A DNA stretch of 64,000 nucleotides from Epiperipatus broadwayi (GCA_028023455.1 JAQFVV010013302.1:64001-128000), one strand, 5' to 3'; numbered from the stretch's first letter, positions 35,763 to 47,964 are shown. The notes: a model not told the origin generated them from the sequence alone. A program made the numbers and translations.

Positions 35763-36025
35763 TTATCAGTAAGAGTTTTAAAACACGAGTGAATCACTTG
35801 TGCTTAGACATTATTCTTATGTAAGCCACACCTTACTGATTATGCTTAACTCAGGGTTTGATACTTTATTTTCTATGTTATAACAAAATTTGTACAATTC
35901 AATTAAAATCCCAGGCACAAACTAAGATTAAGATCTGACTTAAACACAGTCAATAAGGCTTTGCTTATATGAGAATAAGCTCTAAGCACAAGGAATTCAC
36001 TTGTGTTTTTAAAACTCTTACTGAT
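35763..36025. mobile_element. Fold-back element with about 76-bp arms
   Basis: The left arm (35763-35838), beginning TATCAGTAAGAGTTTTAAAA and including GTGAATCACTTGTGCTTAGA, is mirrored by the right arm (about 35948-36025), which includes CTAAGCACAAGGAATTCACT and ends TTTTAAAACTCTTACTGAT. The interior of about 110 bp has no coding content. No second copy was noticed. Confidence 0.7.
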
Positions 36026-37688
36026 GGATGAGTGCATATAGATTTATTTATACACTAAAAATGAACATTGCAGGTTTGAAGATTAATTTCTTTTTATGTA
36101 ATTAGAACAAAATATTAGATTTTTAAATTCCATTTAGGATTAATTATCATTAAAGAAAAAGTATATGTTAAAATTAAACATTAAATTTTACATTATTAAA
36201 ATTTAAAAAAAAAACTAGTATTAACAAAAGTTACTCTGTTATCTAGTATTGACTTGTTTTTTTATAAAAGTAAATGTTTTTAAATAAAATATAATTGCAG
36301 TCATGTAGATCTTTAGTTTAAAATAGGTATTTTACAAAATATTGCTTGAATAACTTTTATATGTAAACATATTACTGATAATTACAATTTTTTTTTTCAA
36401 TTGATATTTTTAACTATTTGTCTTAGGGAAAAAAATCCTCCAATCATAAATTGTTATTTCCATTGAGATTAAAGTGGAAAAATTCACTTTCTTTGTTATG
36501 CAAATTACATATAATTCTAAAAATCCACATAATGCTGATATCTTCAGACTTTTTTCAATTAATAATTTTTAAATAATTTCTGTTAAAATAAAACTTGAAT
36601 ACTAATATAAGGTTATAGATAGGCTTAAAATAATGGGGGGAAATGTAGCAATATCAGTGCCATTGTGATATACAAAACATACCAAAATAAGTAATTGGTA
36701 GCTGCTGAATAATAGCATGTTAAAATGCAAGTGGGGATATCATCAAAATCTAATAGATTAAATGTGATTAGAAAATCTGTGTAATTCTTACTTTTAGTAG
36801 AAATATATTTTTTTTGCATTCTTTTTATATTCTTAGTGTAATTCAAATCCAATTTTGACCAGAAATTTTTTCCCCAATATGTCAACAGAAAATGATTAAA
36901 AGATTAAAAATTATTTCAATATACAATACTGACTTAATTAACTTATCTGTCTTTATTCTTCATCAACCAGACTTTGAATATATACATCTTACCAATCAAT
37001 TAAATGGAAAAAAATGAGATAATATATAAAATATTCTTAAGTTTACTTTTCTGAATATATCCTTCAAAACAAAAAGAGTTCTTTATTTAATGAAAAGTTT
37101 GTTTCTTTAGAACTACTTAATAAGCACAAAAATATTGCTTACAAATTTTTAATAGTAAAAATTATTTTAAAAAATTGAATGGTTTTATTGTTCCATATAA
37201 AGCTCCAACAACAAAAGTGATGTAAGTGGATTTGAGGATTTTAAACTCTGCTACTCGACTACTGAACCAAACTATGTAGAACATCTTTATAGAATATTAA
37301 TTCATCAAATCATCCTTATCTTTATCAAGTTAGAAACTGATAAATTTTTTAATCCCAGATAGACTTTTATTTTTATTAAAGAACAAATATATCTTTTACC
37401 TTATTTTTTTATGCATAATCATATTTTTTTTAAAAATCTTATTTAAAAAAAAAACAATTTCATATCTAATACTTTCAGACATATGATTACAGTACTGAGA
37501 AAATATAACTAATACTTAAGATTCATTTCTACTGAATTAGTTTTTTCAGTTAAACCAGATTTTTACACCTCTCAAGTACTCTTTATCATTGTTCTATACC
37601 TATTTATTATACATTTTTATCAATAATATTAAATGTTTTAAGCCAATAAACATTACACGATCACCATTTCTTATGCTTGATTGTGTTA
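36026..37688. other. A+T-rich DNA without recognisable gene
   Basis: About 1.66 kb with no credible gene. A minus-strand 86-codon frame (36625-36885) has no recognisable motif and A+T-driven composition. A faint tRNA-like segment on the minus strand near 37230-37285 is too weak to call. Confidence 0.5.
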
Positions 37689-37900
37689 TTAAAACAGATA
37701 AAAACTCACTATATGTACTGCCACAGTGCTCTCAGATCCAAGGCTTCTCACTCACAAAGGCAACAAGCCAGAAACTAGTCTGGGGATATTAGATGAGTAG
37801 TCACTAGATAGGGATTTTATGCACAAGCCTTCTGGCATCCATTGATTACTCTAGCTTGCTGTGTGGCAATACGTATTGTGAGTTTTTGTCTGTTTTAATA
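37689..37900 (+). mobile_element. Fold-back element, family F, copy C (near complete)
   Basis: It starts TTAAAACAGATAAAAACTC and ends with the inverted GAGTTTTTGTCTGTTTTAA. The centre carries the family F hammerhead-like core. TA-like flanks (TTATTAAAACAG at the left, GTTTTAATAATA at the right) would fit TA target duplication, but this is ambiguous in such A+T-rich DNA. Confidence 0.7.
37736..37795 (+). ncRNA. Hammerhead-like motif, family F copy C (first core strand lost)
   Basis: ATCCAA and TTCTCA (stem I 5') are followed by CTCACAA where CTGATGA is expected. Then come a pairable stem II (GGC-AACAA-GCC), GAAAC, the triplet GUC, and TGGGGA plus TTAGAT (stem I 3'). TTCTCA pairs fully with TGGGGA using G-U pairs. 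The GUC triplet and stem II are best preserved here, whereas copies A and D keep the first core strand. Confidence 0.35.
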
Positions 37901-40339
37901 ATATTGAATGTCAGTAACTATAAATTAAATGATATCCAAAATGGTTTTTATTTCTTGATTTAGGTGTTTATTGTACGAATTTTTTAGGCTATTAAATTTG
38001 ATTTTAACAAATCACAATATACATGATTTTATACATATATATATATATATATAGCTTTATGGTCGTCTTTAATTTTTTTAGATTTTTGATGCTCCTATTA
38101 CATTTCAGTATTACATTTTAACTTTAAAAAAGATAAATTCAAATTTTCCAAAACAAGTTACATACAAATGAGTATCATACAAATATTTAATGTCATAATC
38201 TTTAATTAATATATTTGTATACATACTTAAAAGTTATTTCTCTTTTGCTAAGTTTAGAGACAATTATTAAGCACATAAAATAATAATCTATATACATATA
38301 TATTTAATAAAGGTTCTTAATTTCTTCTCTAGTGATAATCTTACTTCAGTTTTTATACATTTTTATTAAAAATTAATGTGATCAATATTTCACCTCAAAA
38401 GATTTTAATTTCAAAAAATAAATGAATTTTATTCCTCGTGGCTTTAGTAATTTCTCTCTTTCTTTTGTGTAAATTTTTAAATTATTTGACAATTGGTTTG
38501 TTTTGAATCTTTGAAATTGTTAAAGTAAAGTTTATATATCTTTTATTAGTAGATTAAAAAATATTAACTAATTAATTGTTTTTATGTTAAAACAACTTTT
38601 AATGTGCAATTTTAAAAAAAATTACATCTTGCTTGAAAATGAAAATACAACTTGTATTTTTTAAATTTTTGTCTAAGTTTATAACTTGAAAGTTAAATTA
38701 CTGATCAATTTAATATGTTTTTATAGTGGCATCATACTGTGGTGAATAGAAAGTTAAGGTTTCTAAATCGAAGCTTAGCCTACCCTTTCTACTGCTTGAA
38801 TTTCACATAATATCTAAGCAATTTACATTATTCTTTATCTAAATTGTCTTCATCAATATTTAAACAAAAGATTAGAATTATGTGAAGAGTTCTAACTATT
38901 CATGAGAAAGAAATGTTGATAACTGTTATAAACAAATTCAAATCTAAGAGGGAATTCAATAAAACAAAAATTCTTTAAATAGGGATGAATTTTTATTAAA
39001 TTTGCAATTCTTATTTTGACAACTCTCAATTTAAATATATTTTGGTAGAGAATTACAACATGACATTTAAAAAAATAATATTAAACACAACATGGTAAAT
39101 AAATTAATATTTATGCTTTTTAAAATGAAATGAGAAAAACGGTTTAGTAAATATTTATAAATAATATTTTTTTCTTGGGAAATTGTGTTCAAGCATCAAA
39201 GTGATAAAACTGAAAATTTCATCGCTTGAATTTATCATGCTATCAACTGTGCTAAATTGTATAAGAAAATGTCAGCAAATTAATTGTTGTAAGCTTATTT
39301 CAATTTTGACTTTTGTAATTTGATACTGCTTTATTTAATTTATGATTTTCTTTTTTTTTTTTGCGTAGAAAGTAACGTTTAGTAATATATATTAAGGCTA
39401 TAATCTTAAGAACTATGCACCTAAAATGCAGCAGTAGGGACCTCTACAAATCTAAACACAAGATTAATGACTTTAAAAGACAAGTAACGTTTAAAAACCT
39501 TAATCAGTAAAAGTTGTAATAATATTTATGGTACTTAATTTATTTATTTTTGCAAAAAAAAAAATAATAATAATTTCTAAATCTTTCAAAACATTAGTGG
39601 AAGCAGACAAAATATCATAACATAAGCTGTTTTATTATTATTATTATTATAAACATTTTGTCCATATATAAAGACTGTTTGAATTACAGAATATATTATA
39701 AACGTAAGGCTGCTGTATAAAGTGGCAGTCTCTTGAATGGAAAATGCACAAATCATGGCCCTGATCTTTTACTTTTATTCTAAAACTTTTTATTAATTCC
39801 CAAACAATAATCCATCAAATTATAATTATTTAATGTACACTTAATAGATGTTAAAATTAATATTTACAATATTAAGATATACATTAGTAAAAGAAAAAAA
39901 AAATCCACTTGTAAAAATTGATTTTTTAGTATTACATAGATGCTGTCAAATCAGGTTTAATATACAAAATACATATATTCATTATAGCATTATTAAATAT
40001 TTACATTTAATATTTATTTAGTTTTCTGCAGCATATGAGCAGTTTAAAAATATATGAGACCATATTGGTAAATTATTATGATAAATTCTTTTAATTCTGA
40101 AAATTTCTAATTCAGAAAGACTAAGAAATTAAGTTTTGAATTAAAAGTATTACACTTTATTGTTTTTTTTTTTTTTTAATAAAAAATAAATAAATAATAA
40201 CCAATTCTAAATTTACATATATATATAATCAGCTTAGATGTGTATGTTGAATGTGAGTTTACATAGATGGAAGCATTTGATAATTTTTATTTAAACATCA
40301 AAAACAAAATATATTATACATTAATAAAAAAAATTTGTA
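37901..40339. other. A+T-rich DNA without recognisable gene
   Basis: About 2.4 kb without a gene, apart from the half fold-back at about 39393-39490. A short ATT/TTA microsatellite lies near 39630-39655. A segment near 38727-38795 (ATACTGTGGTGAATAG, TTCTAAATCGAAGC) is weakly tRNA-like but not callable. Confidence 0.5.
39393..39490 (+). mobile_element. Half copy of fold-back family M
   Basis: TTAAGGCTATAATCTTAAGA, then CAGCAGTAGGGACCTCT and ACAAATCT, then AAAAGACAAGTAACG, matches one arm of the fold-back at 9714-9898. The second arm is missing. Confidence 0.6.
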
Positions 40340-42311
40340 CTTCATCATGTCTATTTGCAGCTCTTCAATGTATTCTATTCTCTGCCATATTTTGCAAATG
40401 GAAACAATGGACATTGCAATTCTTTAAAATGTCTTTGAGATAAACCTTATAATGTAAATGGGGTCTACCTCTCCCGAAAACAACCCGTGCTCAACTTTAC
40501 CATAAAATACTTTTTCAGGAAAATTCCCAAACTTTGTTTTATTGCCCAATTCAATGCCTGTGTGATGTTACTATAGTAAACTCAGTAGTTTCACAGCCAG
40601 TAAGCTGAAAAATGTATTGATTGGTTTATAATATTGCCATCATATTTTTGAAATTTTAAAGATATCCTTAAATGAAATTTTCTAATGCCTTTAATGTGTT
40701 AAAATGAGTAGAAACATATTAAAGTCTGTGTTGAACTTCAACATCTAAATAAATTGTTCTTCTTATAAAAGTGTGAAGTTATTTAAACTTTTTATAGCCT
40801 CAAGTTGAAGGCTACACAAGCTAAAAGTTGCTGTCCAAAGTCTTTATATGTTACATTTAAAACATTGAGAACATTCTGTAAATGGTCTTTTGAACTGGGC
40901 AAAATATCATAATCATCAGCATACTGTAAATCCAGAATCCAAAAAGAAAAAGTTCTTGTTTTTACTTTTAATGAATTCATATTAATAATTTCACCATCAA
41001 ACCTGTATTGTAACATGATTGCCATTTCATTTAACCACATAAAGACCACTGTCATAAATAATAAAAACAATGTTGGAACAAGTACACATATAAATAAATT
41101 TTGGTGGACAAGCAACTAATTTTAAATGATACCATAGATCTGTGCTATTAATTGAATCAAATGCCTTGACCAAATCAATAAAAAACAATATATAATCAAT
41201 CTTTTATTTGCAACAACTTTTTTTTTTGAATTTGCTTGGCAAAATAACCATGTCTAGAGTATTTCTTAATTCTCTAAAATCAAACTGAGTGTCTGGTAAC
41301 CATTCATTGGTAATTGAAAACAATCAATTCAATAATATTCTTAAAAGTATTTTGTTATAGTAGACAATAATGATATTTCACAATGACTGCTGAAATCTTG
41401 TCTATTCCCTTTGCTTTTAGGAATTGGAAACAATAAAAGAATTCTTAAGATAGGATGTACAATTTCAGGGGTTTATATATTTCTAAAAATTTCAATATTT
41501 TTAAAGCTAAAATTTCATCATCGTATGTTTCAACTTCAGATATTTCAACAGAAACTGCAGTCTTTTTCTTTATTCAGATTACAAACTAACTTGATTTCAC
41601 TAAAATGGATATCTTTGTTCACATCTAAATGAGCAGATAAAATAGATATATCATTAAAAGTTGTAATTTTAATTCTTGTATTGTTATTCAAAAGATTGTC
41701 AAAATACTTCTTCCAACTGTTTAAAATATCATTATCATTGCATAAGTGAGTGCTATTGTTGGATTACTATTTCTCAGCTGCCTTCAGTGTATTAAAAAAG
41801 ATATAGAATGACTACAGTCAGTGAATGTCCATATCTTCTTTTCAGTTTTAATTCGTCAATAATTTAAGCCTTCTTGCCAGTCTCAGATATTTCTTTTATT
41901 TTGAAGTTCCACATTTAATCCATTATTCTACCAAAGAGAAAATACTATGTGTTTCCTTTTAATGAAATTATTAATAATAAGAATATTGTCAAAAAACCAT
42001 TCATGATTCTTTACTTTATTGAAACAAGGAATAATTTGCTTATATTCATAACACACTCCTTAAGATAATAGTCGTGAAGACTCAAATTGGCAATTTCAGT
42101 ATTTAATAGCTATCAAAATTTATTTATGTATAGTAGAATCTTTTAAAGAATAAACATCAAGTTACTTATAAATAATATTGGAATAATATTCATATTTCAA
42201 TGAAACTCTCATTTTGAACTGCTCTAATATGAACTATACAACAATCTGTATTTCTAAGACTTATGTGTTGCAAGCTTTTTTAAAATTCTAATTCCCAACT
42301 ATAATGCAATC

Positions 42312-42569
42312 TTAAAACAGGCAAAACTCTCCATAGAGTAGTGCCACTCAATGCAATCCAGAGTAATCAATAGATGCCATAAGGGCTTTTGCATAAAATC
42401 CCTATCTAGTGCCTACTCATCCAATATCCCAGACTAGTTTTTGGCTTGTGGCTTTCGTCAGTGAGGAGTCTTGGATCTGAGAGCACTGCACCTAGATCTT
42501 AGGATCCGTTGATTACTCTGGCTTGCACTGAGTGTCACTACTGTATGGAGAGTTTTGCCTGTTTTAATA
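42312..42569 (-). mobile_element. Fold-back element, family F, copy D (complete, inserted in LINE)
   Basis: The ends TTAAAACAGGCAAAACTCTC and GAGAGTTTTGCCTGTTTTAA are inverted. The arms extend about 65 bp, including CCAGAGTAATCAATAGAT and its mirror GTTGATTACTCTGGCTTG. The sequence on both sides belongs to the LINE, so insertion came after LINE decay or integration. This is the reference copy for the family. Confidence 0.8.
42419..42475 (-). ncRNA. Hammerhead-like motif, family F copy D
   Basis: Minus strand: ATCCAA-GACTC-CTCA (stem I 5'), CTGACGA, a 13-nt stem II region, AAAAC in place of GAAAC, UA, GUC, then TGGG-ATA-TTGGAT (stem I 3'). CTCA pairs with TGGG and ATCCAA pairs perfectly with TTGGAT, leaving an internal loop as in type I hammerheads. 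Predicted cleavage after C at 42432. G12 is lost and stem II (AAGCCACAAGCCA) does not pair, so this copy is unlikely to cleave. Confidence 0.4.
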
Positions 42570-43170
42570 ACAGTTATGAGCAAGCATAAAAATGGTGATC
42601 ATGTGATATAATGCAATCTATTAAATGTCATTGTTTTGAGCATAAGTGCATCCTCCTTTATAGTGTTTTTCTGCCTAAATAAAGTGTTTGTGATAGTAAA
42701 TCCATGTGTTAATTCAATAATAACAAACCAAATGAATTTATAGTATGTGCATTAAAATTTCTAATAAGAAAAAAATGATTTTAATGGTATTTATAAAATA
42801 ATGCTATCTGACAAGGAATACAAGCTTTCCTAAGATTGGAACATAGGCATTAATAAAATAAGCATTATTAGGATGGTGCAAAGTAAGTTTTAATTCCATT
42901 AACCTTTCATTAATATAAGGAATTCCAATAACAGAAGATATGAAATTAGATTTCACAGCAAATCTAATATCATGCATGTTCCTTTCACTAGCTGATCTTC
43001 CTTCCCCCAAAAAAACTTGTAGCCACCCACCTGCTCAATTAATCCTTTCCTCTAAAATTTTATTAAGAGCAGATATGCCATTCTTAAATCTTGACAGGTT
43101 TTAAGCTTGTTCTTGAAGATTTAGCATCAATAAAGTTCTCACATTCCATGTACCCATATTGAGAAAAATA

Positions 43171-43958
43171 ATTTAATAATAATACTTAACTTTATTACAA
43201 CCAATCTCCTGCTTTACTTGTACTAATTGAATTTTTGGTATTGTATTATTTCTATCTAAATATATAATCTTTTCCAAACAAAACTCCCACCTCACTGAAA
43301 TCCAGTTCTATACCAACTTCAAGCATAAATTATAATTAAGGACTGAGCAGCCTACTAAACCTGACCATATTAAGTTTTCTTAATTCTTGAGGATTTAAGA
43401 TTTAAAAAAAGGAAATTGCAATCAGAAAATGCTGTGTATGTAGTTAAAGGATGAAAATGATATTGCACAAACACATGAAAATGATATTGCACAAACACAC
43501 AATTTCATTCTCATTTAGTGCAAGATTTCAAAAACATAAAAAACTCACCTTGATCAGATCTACAATAACTTTAAGAGACTTTAAAAAAACCGGGTTTGTC
43601 TTATCATAAACAATATCTAGTCTTTGATAAAACAACATTCTAACCTATAAGGCAGCAGGAGTTCATAATCAGGCAATGTTTATTAGTCATTTACAGTTAG
43701 CCCTCATATCTAAAGTCTATTCCATTATCAAACCCATAGAGGCCTCTAGTAGCCTGAACACAGAATCTTATATAAGAAAAATAATTTTCCTAAACTGTTT
43801 TTTTTTTGCTCTGAATCATAAACTACAATGATTTAAAAAAAAGATTAAGCCATTAGAGAATTTTGCATTGATTATTGTCGATGAACACCACCAAAACTGC
43901 ATAACTAGAACTATTAAAACATCTGTTTAGCTTACAATGCACAAGATTTCAAATATTA
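43171..43958. other. Start of an A/C-rich island, no gene recognised
   Basis: Base composition shifts here: the + strand becomes rich in A and C and poor in G. A short tandem duplication (GAAAATGATATTGCACAAAC twice, about 43449-43495) is present. This DNA could be the 5' untranslated part of the minus-strand LINE that starts at 43170, or part of the + strand unit that follows. Confidence 0.4.
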
Positions 43959-45515
43959 ATGGAATCATTTAGAAAAATGATTTTGTTCCAACAAATTTAC
44001 CTCCAGGTAACTCCAATTCCCATATACAGTAATAGTTCTGAATTTAAAATAAAACTAAATAAGAATATAGACACCACCAATATCCCCAACCAAATCACTG
44101 ATCAAGAGGCCACACTTTACATCTACATAAGAGGCATAAAACCTCAATGTTTTTTTGTGGCTAGTGAGGGCATTTAACCATCAATTGTTCCACTGATCAG
44201 TATCTGCAGTGTGACCAAATAGGAAAACATATGCCAAGATGCATTTACAAAAAAAATCAAATTTCCATTAAAAACAATACCAACAAATTCTAAACAACAA
44301 TCCCCATACAACACCACAATGTTATCCATATGGCTCCCATGGCCAACTGGTAATACCCTGCAGTAGCAATCAAGTACCACAAGTTCAACCAGCCATAAGC
44401 CAAACTTACACAAGCCACCAAGAAAATAATACAAAATACAAATTCAATCATCACTGATCCAGGCAAACTGAATTAAGGCCAGCTGCCATCTCAGAACCAA
44501 ATATTCTGAGTCCAACCATCCAGTGGAATTCATGCACATCCATGATCTCACCACAAGATCAAATAATGCAAATTCTATTGTTGTAGATTCTAAACAGGCG
44601 GCTCCACATCAGAAATACAATTGACCTACCACAACACATACCCCAATTGCTATAGCCAATTTTGAACCAGAGTCTAATCAAAATACCATCAATCTAGCAT
44701 ATTAACATATCCAAACAAACCACTCACAAGATAATACTCATGGGCCTTCAACTCACAAAACTAGCTTCGGCACAGACCAGCAGATCACCCAGATGTCCAA
44801 AAAAGAACTGATAAAGAGAGTCAAAATAGAAGAGATTGCTGCTCCAGACATAACTAGCCCTCCCCCATCAACAGATTTTATACTAATAAATCTCTCACAA
44901 AATCAAATAATTGACTCATCCCTACCAACTGAAAATATACATACACAATATACACAGACATAACAGCATTACAAAGATATCATGACTGATCTGCCACCCA
45001 AATACTACATTACAGATTGACATGGGACTTTCTCCTATCAAACCAAACTGATATCCTAAATACTACTATGCTAAAACTATCCACCTACCATTTATGTTTC
45101 TATCCATAAATCAGCTTTAACCAAAAGACCACTTGGACAGCCAAAAAAAAGAAACCAAATAAATCCAACTTATATACAGACAAACCAATTTAATACCAAC
45201 TTCACCCCCCCTCCCTTTGCATTTTCACTCATACTACTGTTTCCATGTCTTTTTCTTAATATTACATTGAAAAACTTTATGTAAACCTAGTTTGACATGT
45301 ATCTTGTTAAGTAATAATCTTTGTTTGTAAATTATTGTAAATTGTTTTGTTTTTGCCTATCACAAACAAGATTGTAAACCATTATTGCATATGTAATACC
45401 GTATATCAGCCTGTATCTAAGACCTCATATTTTTTACATATAACTTATGTAACCCTTTTTTTAGACTCGATAAAATCTACCTTTGAAACATCATCATCAT
45501 CATCACTACCACCCA
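43959..45515 (+). pseudogene. Decayed A/C-rich coding-like unit ending in AAT array (unclassified)
   Basis: The + strand frame opened at 43959 continues past its first stop (44177) with only occasional stops to about 44430. Later stretches in related frames stay coding-like: KELIKRVKIEEIAAPDITSP near 44806-44865 and KRPLGQPKKR near 45124-45153. The content is rich in Thr, Asn, Pro, Ser and Gln with a basic PKKR-type segment. That would suit a nucleic-acid-binding ORF1 or gag-like protein, but I recognise no domain. After a non-coding stretch with TTGTAAATTG repeats, the unit runs through CATCATCATCATCATCAC directly into the AAT array. Probably a 5'-truncated or decayed retroelement read left to right. 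Confidence 0.35.
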
Positions 45516-45823
<308 letters not shown>

Positions 45824-46012
45824 TATAAAATTTATTTTATTTTTTTATAATAAAATAAAAAAAATTTTTTTTTTTTATATAAATATATATTTAATATATT
45901 TTTTTATACTTAAATTAAAAAAAATATAATAATAATAATATAAATTATAATTTTTTTATTATTTTTTTTTTTATTTTTTTTATTTTATTATATAATTTAA
46001 TTTTTAAAAAAA
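45824..46012. repeat. Almost pure A/T block after the AAT array
   Basis: About 190 bp with essentially no G or C, made of long A and T homopolymers and palindromic AT stretches. It could be degenerate microsatellite, or low-accuracy consensus at the end of a long array. Confidence 0.7.
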
Positions 46013-46019
46013 ATTAAAA

Positions 46020-46990
46020 TTCCTAACCAAATTTCAATTTCAGCAGCAAGAATCCACTTGTTCACAGCCAAGTTAACAAGCTCTAGTTTTTCATGCTTCA
46101 AGCGTACTCAAAACCTAAACGTGACAAAGTGAAAATCTTATCCTGATATACTTTTTCTAATTTTCAATGAGTTGATAATTAATTAATAATTCTGTGTTAC
46201 ATTTTTTATTCAAAATTTCAATTAAAATCAAATTACCCAACGATAATTTTAGAAAACAATATGGCGACAAAACCGTCACATGACCAGATGCTTGCCGGCC
46301 ATATTACTAGCACTGAATTTCAAAATCCAAAGATCAGCAGTTAAACATAAGTTATTTTTAATTTTATTGTAGTAAATTTCAATCTTGTTTGGAAAAAAAA
46401 AAAATTTCAATTTCAAATTTCCCAGCAAAATTCACTTCCTCACAAATAAGTTAACAAGCTCTGGTTTTTATGCTCAAAAAGAATTCAAAACCTTAGTCTA
46501 ACACAAGATCATAAAATACCTTTAGTCAGTTATTTACTTACTTCCAATTTTGTGTTATATTTTTTTATTCAAACTTTCAATTAAAATCAAGTTACTTAAC
46601 GATAATTTTGTAAAAAAAAAAAAGCCATCACATGACCATTGATTGTCTGCAACCAATAATGCAGGCACAAAATGTTAAAGTCCAAAGGTCAGTCAAGCAT
46701 ACATTTATTTTTAATGTTATTGTAGCAAATTCTGATTCTTGTTTTGTAATAAAAATTCAATTTCAACTTCACTTTTTCACAACCAAGTTAACAAACTGTG
46801 ACTATTTATGCCTATAAAGTAGTCAAAACCTTAGGCTAGCAAGGTACAAAAAAGAACTAACTTTATTTACCATTTTCAATTTCCAATCAGTTGATAGCTT
46901 ATTTCCAATTTTGTGCAAAATTTTTCATGTAAATCTTCAACTAACATCAAGTTGCTAGATAATTTCAAAAACATAAATCACTTCCAATAG
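46020..46990. repeat. Three-copy tandem repeat of about 360 bp
   Basis: Units begin near 46015, 46395 and 46750; the third is shorter and lacks the final part. Each has AATTTCAATTTC, then TTCACTT or CCACTTGTTCAC, then CCAAGTTAACAAGCTCT (or a variant), TCAAAACCT, TTCCAATTTTGTG or TCTGTGTTAC, and TCAATTAAAATCAA. Units 1 and 2 also share GATAATTTT, TCACATGACC, CCAAAG(A/G)TCAG and ATTGTAG(T/C)AAAT. Unit 1 has ATATGGCGAC and GCCGGCCATATT. No coding content. The arrangement resembles the promoter monomers at the 5' ends of some LINEs, or a minisatellite. Confidence 0.75.
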
Positions 46991-47665
46991 CAATATGAAT
47001 ATTAACCACATACCCAGATTTTACTGTCTCCCTGCATCTGGAACCTATACCCATGAATCTCACCCTTAAACCATATCAAAAGCCTCACTTGGACTCCTCT
47101 TTTAACACATTCAAATCCAATGTCTAATAAACCTACCACAAATTCCAATTCAATAATTGCAACCAGTTCTAATATAGCTGTACCACCAGTGACCTCTGGA
47201 AATTGGGGCCCTCTACTCATAGATATCACACCTGAACCTCATCAAAACCCTTACTCAGCCTCTTCCTCTAACACACAGACCCAGAATCTATCCAACTTAT
47301 GACAAACAACTTAATAATTGCAACCAATTCTAACATAGCTGTATCACCTCACCACCCACCCAGAACATTTATCTATTCAAATGTACCAGAAAACAGGTTT
47401 AGTAGATTTGTAACCAAATTATGAAAGCAATCCAGCCATGCCTCTCACCCATACTAACACCTTTCCCAACTCATATTACCAATGAAACCAAGAGAAACCT
47501 GGTCACCAAAGAAGATCCAACAATCTAAAAAATCAAAAATAACTGACATTGATCTCATACCAGTGTAGACCTCACAAACAATTGCCACACTACCATAGAA
47601 ATTGCTAGTTCCTCACCTATGTTACCCAGGCAACCCAAATACCTATAAAACTAAACCTGGTTTGC
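46991..47665 (+). pseudogene. Second decayed A/C-rich coding-like unit (unclassified)
   Basis: The + strand is again A/C-rich and G-poor. Broken frames carry Thr/Asn/Pro/Ser-rich sequence and one basic stretch, KPRETWSPKKIQQSKKSK (about 47484-47540). A 75-codon minus-strand frame (47002-47229) lies opposite and is probably a shadow. The style of sequence and the AAT array that follows (47965) resemble the unit at 43959-45515, but I cannot align the two with confidence. Confidence 0.3.
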
Positions 47666-47669
47666 ATCT

Positions 47670-47950
47670 GTAGATACAGCAATCCAGAGCATGTAAAATT
47701 TATGTAATCTTATGTAAATCAATAAATCAACTTTTATATATGTAAATCTACAACTACAGATTGCCATGTAACTACAGCAACCCAAGCTATGTAAAACCCT
47801 AACTAATCCACAGCATATAAAAATTCCTGTAATCTCATGTAAATAAATAAATCAACTTTTACATATGTAAACCTACATCTACAGATTGCTCATGTAACCA
47901 CAGCAACCCAAGCTATGTAAAATTCTTGTAACTCTCTAAGATAAATAAAG
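47670..47950 (+). repeat. Tandem repeat of about 125 bp (about 2.3 units)
   Basis: ACAGCAACCCAAGCTATGTA occurs at about 47774 and 47900, with a diverged earlier copy at about 47676. ATCAACTTTTATATATGTAA and ATCAACTTTTACATATGTAA are spaced 125 bp apart. The last unit ends AATAAAGATTATCATTGAAA and passes into the AAT array, as a retroelement 3' end with an AATAAA signal would. Confidence 0.75.
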
Positions 47951-47964
47951 ATTATCATTGAAAC

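Larger units (their letters stand above)
40340..43170 (-). pseudogene. Decayed APE-type LINE (endonuclease-RT), interrupted and internally deleted
   Basis: Read on the minus strand from 43170, broken frames follow the order of an APE-type non-LTR retrotransposon polyprotein. The endonuclease part has MGTWNVRTLL near 43165, then FAVKSN and INERLMELKLTL (about 42960-42890) and NAYFINAYVP. Its end is NSFGLLLLN and HLIDCII (about 42740-42600). The linker has EWFFDN (about 42000). The reverse transcriptase has IDLVKAFDSIN (about 41190-41160) and the catalytic LQYADD box (about 40930). The C-terminal region has FMVKLSTGCF (about 40510-40475). A family F fold-back sits in the endonuclease/linker junction (42312-42569). 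The part between the YADD box and the C-terminus is far too short, so an internal deletion is likely. Stops and frameshifts are many, so it is inactive. It resembles the LINE proteins often mislabelled as craniofacial development protein 2-like. Clade not assigned. Confidence 0.85.

Noticed and set aside
38715-38795. Possible tRNA-derived SINE head
   Set aside because: B-box-like bases are too diverged and no A-box or second copy was found.
47002-47302. Overlapping frames on both strands (75 and 60 codons)
   Set aside because: Short and not recognisable; the A/C-rich composition alone keeps frames open. At most part of the decayed unit listed.
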